Source of the DNA: JACMPA01 sp035564115 | GTDB lineage: Bacteria; Patescibacteriota; Saccharimonadia; Saccharimonadales; UBA4665 | Direction of reading: 5' to 3' | Length of the DNA stretch: 12,643 nt | Assembly (NCBI GenBank): GCA_035564115.1 | Contig: DATMTN010000026.1 | Span: forward strand, 1 to 12,643 | Shown here: positions 12,139-12,643 of the stretch, in pieces | How the letters are laid out: each line of letters begins with the position of its first letter | Numbering within the stretch: position 1 is the first letter of the stretch | Notes under the pieces: model-generated | The model's input: only the letters and a program-made list of their open reading frames with translations | What the model was told of the DNA's origin: nothing | Database searches by the model: none | Program-made: the position numbers and the translations under genes

Positions 12139-12643
12139 CTACAGACCGAGACTGAGCTGCTTACGACGACCGACCACCACAACTACAATGGCGCCGTTTG
12201 CAAACAATAAGTACAAGGGGTACAGCAGACTATTCACGTTGAAGCTGGCGAGCGAGAAAATTGTGAACACGGGCGCAAAGGTACCGATTAAGAAGGTTTG
12301 CCACGTCTCTTCTCCGGGTTTGAGCCATGCATGTCGCAGGGTCGGCAGCATGGCCACAAAATCAATCACCACTGGCACTATGATGCCGATCGTCGGTGAG
12401 TTAAATAGCAGCCACAGCGCTAAGCCCACAAATGCTCCGGCCTGACATAAGCCATCGAACAGTGAGAATTTGGCGATACCATACCGCAAGCCCGCCAGGA
12501 CGACACCAGTTGCACACACCGTACTTGCTAGCACGAGGAGCGCTGTTCGTGGCTCATGCGCTGCGAAAGTTGCAGCCGTGGCGATAGCCGTCAGGATCGT
12601 CCAGGTAAGCCAACTAACAATATTGGGCTTGGTTTTCTTCTTG
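12139..12643 (-). CDS. Multi-pass membrane protein, unnamed family (5' end outside the window)
   Basis: The frame is open from the right edge to TAG at 12139, so the true start lies beyond the window; an internal GTG at 12534 is not the start. The visible 167 residues begin KKKTKPNIVSWLTWTILTA, a basic tail followed by a Pro-Asn and Trp-rich first helix. Five or six hydrophobic segments follow, with conserved-looking Phe-Asp-Gly in SLFDGLCQ, VPVVIDFVAMLPTLRH and SLLYPLYLLFAN, ending in a basic tail. The Pro-Asn...TW start and the ID.(V/I)..LPT pattern are reminiscent of a widespread small-membrane family in uncultured bacteria, which I cannot name or assign a function. It is the most upstream gene seen, followed after 87 bp by the VOC gene. 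Confidence 0.82.
   Translation of the reverse strand, partial: KKKTKPNIVSWLTWTILTAIATAATFAAHEPRTALLVLASTVCATGVVLAGLRYGIAKFSLFDGLCQAGAFVGLALWLLFNSPTIGIIVPVVIDFVAMLPTLRHAWLKPGEETWQTFLIGTFAPVFTIFSLASFNVNSLLYPLYLLFANGAIVVVVVGRRKQLSLGL

Overview
The window is a compact bacterial segment with every supported gene on the minus strand. It carries a pared-down dcw (division and cell wall) cluster, preceded in transcription order by a set of small accessory genes. Gene style suggests a Candidate Phyla Radiation bacterium, most likely Candidatus Saccharibacteria (TM7). The reasons are the minimal dcw cluster, divergent MurG and MraZ motifs, several starts without Shine-Dalgarno (SD) sequences or apparently leaderless, and small membrane proteins I cannot place. 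The lineage call is an inference from family resemblance, not from a marker gene. TGA, TAA and TAG all act as stops, so the standard bacterial code fits.

Reading in transcription order (right to left): a partial multi-pass membrane protein enters from the right edge (12643-12139), then a VOC-fold protein (12051-11674). Next is an unrecognised 159-aa protein with its own TTGACA/TATAAC promoter (11481-11002), a NYN-domain (PIN-like nuclease) protein (10966-10340), and a Pif1-family helicase with a C-terminal HRDC domain (10238-8706). These are followed by a two-gene unit of small single-span membrane proteins (8604-8329 and 8314-7790), the second with a LysM-like C-terminus. The unit ends in a clean intrinsic terminator at 7743-7769.

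The dcw operon then begins. Four GTGGG boxes (7676-7721) form a recognisable MraZ operator in front of mraZ (7616-7257). After mraZ lies a 405-bp non-coding stretch with hairpins, then rsmH, a candidate 19-aa small ORF, an FtsL-like protein, the class B penicillin-binding protein FtsI, mraY, ftsW, murG, and the first 28 codons of a gene that is probably ftsQ. MraY makes lipid I and MurG makes lipid II. FtsW polymerises it and FtsI cross-links the septal wall, with the FtsL-like protein (and FtsQ) as their expected scaffold. RsmH methylates 16S rRNA and MraZ represses the operon. The soluble ligases murC, murD, murE and murF are absent from the places they usually occupy.

Notable points: the MraZ operator; a 74-nt ftsW/murG overlap; the small ORF plus hairpin ahead of ftsL; two mutually exclusive hairpins just after mraZ; and three genes whose -10 boxes place the transcription start at or within 3 nt of the start codon. 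I found no tRNA, rRNA, CRISPR array, insertion sequence or prophage gene, and no believable plus-strand gene.
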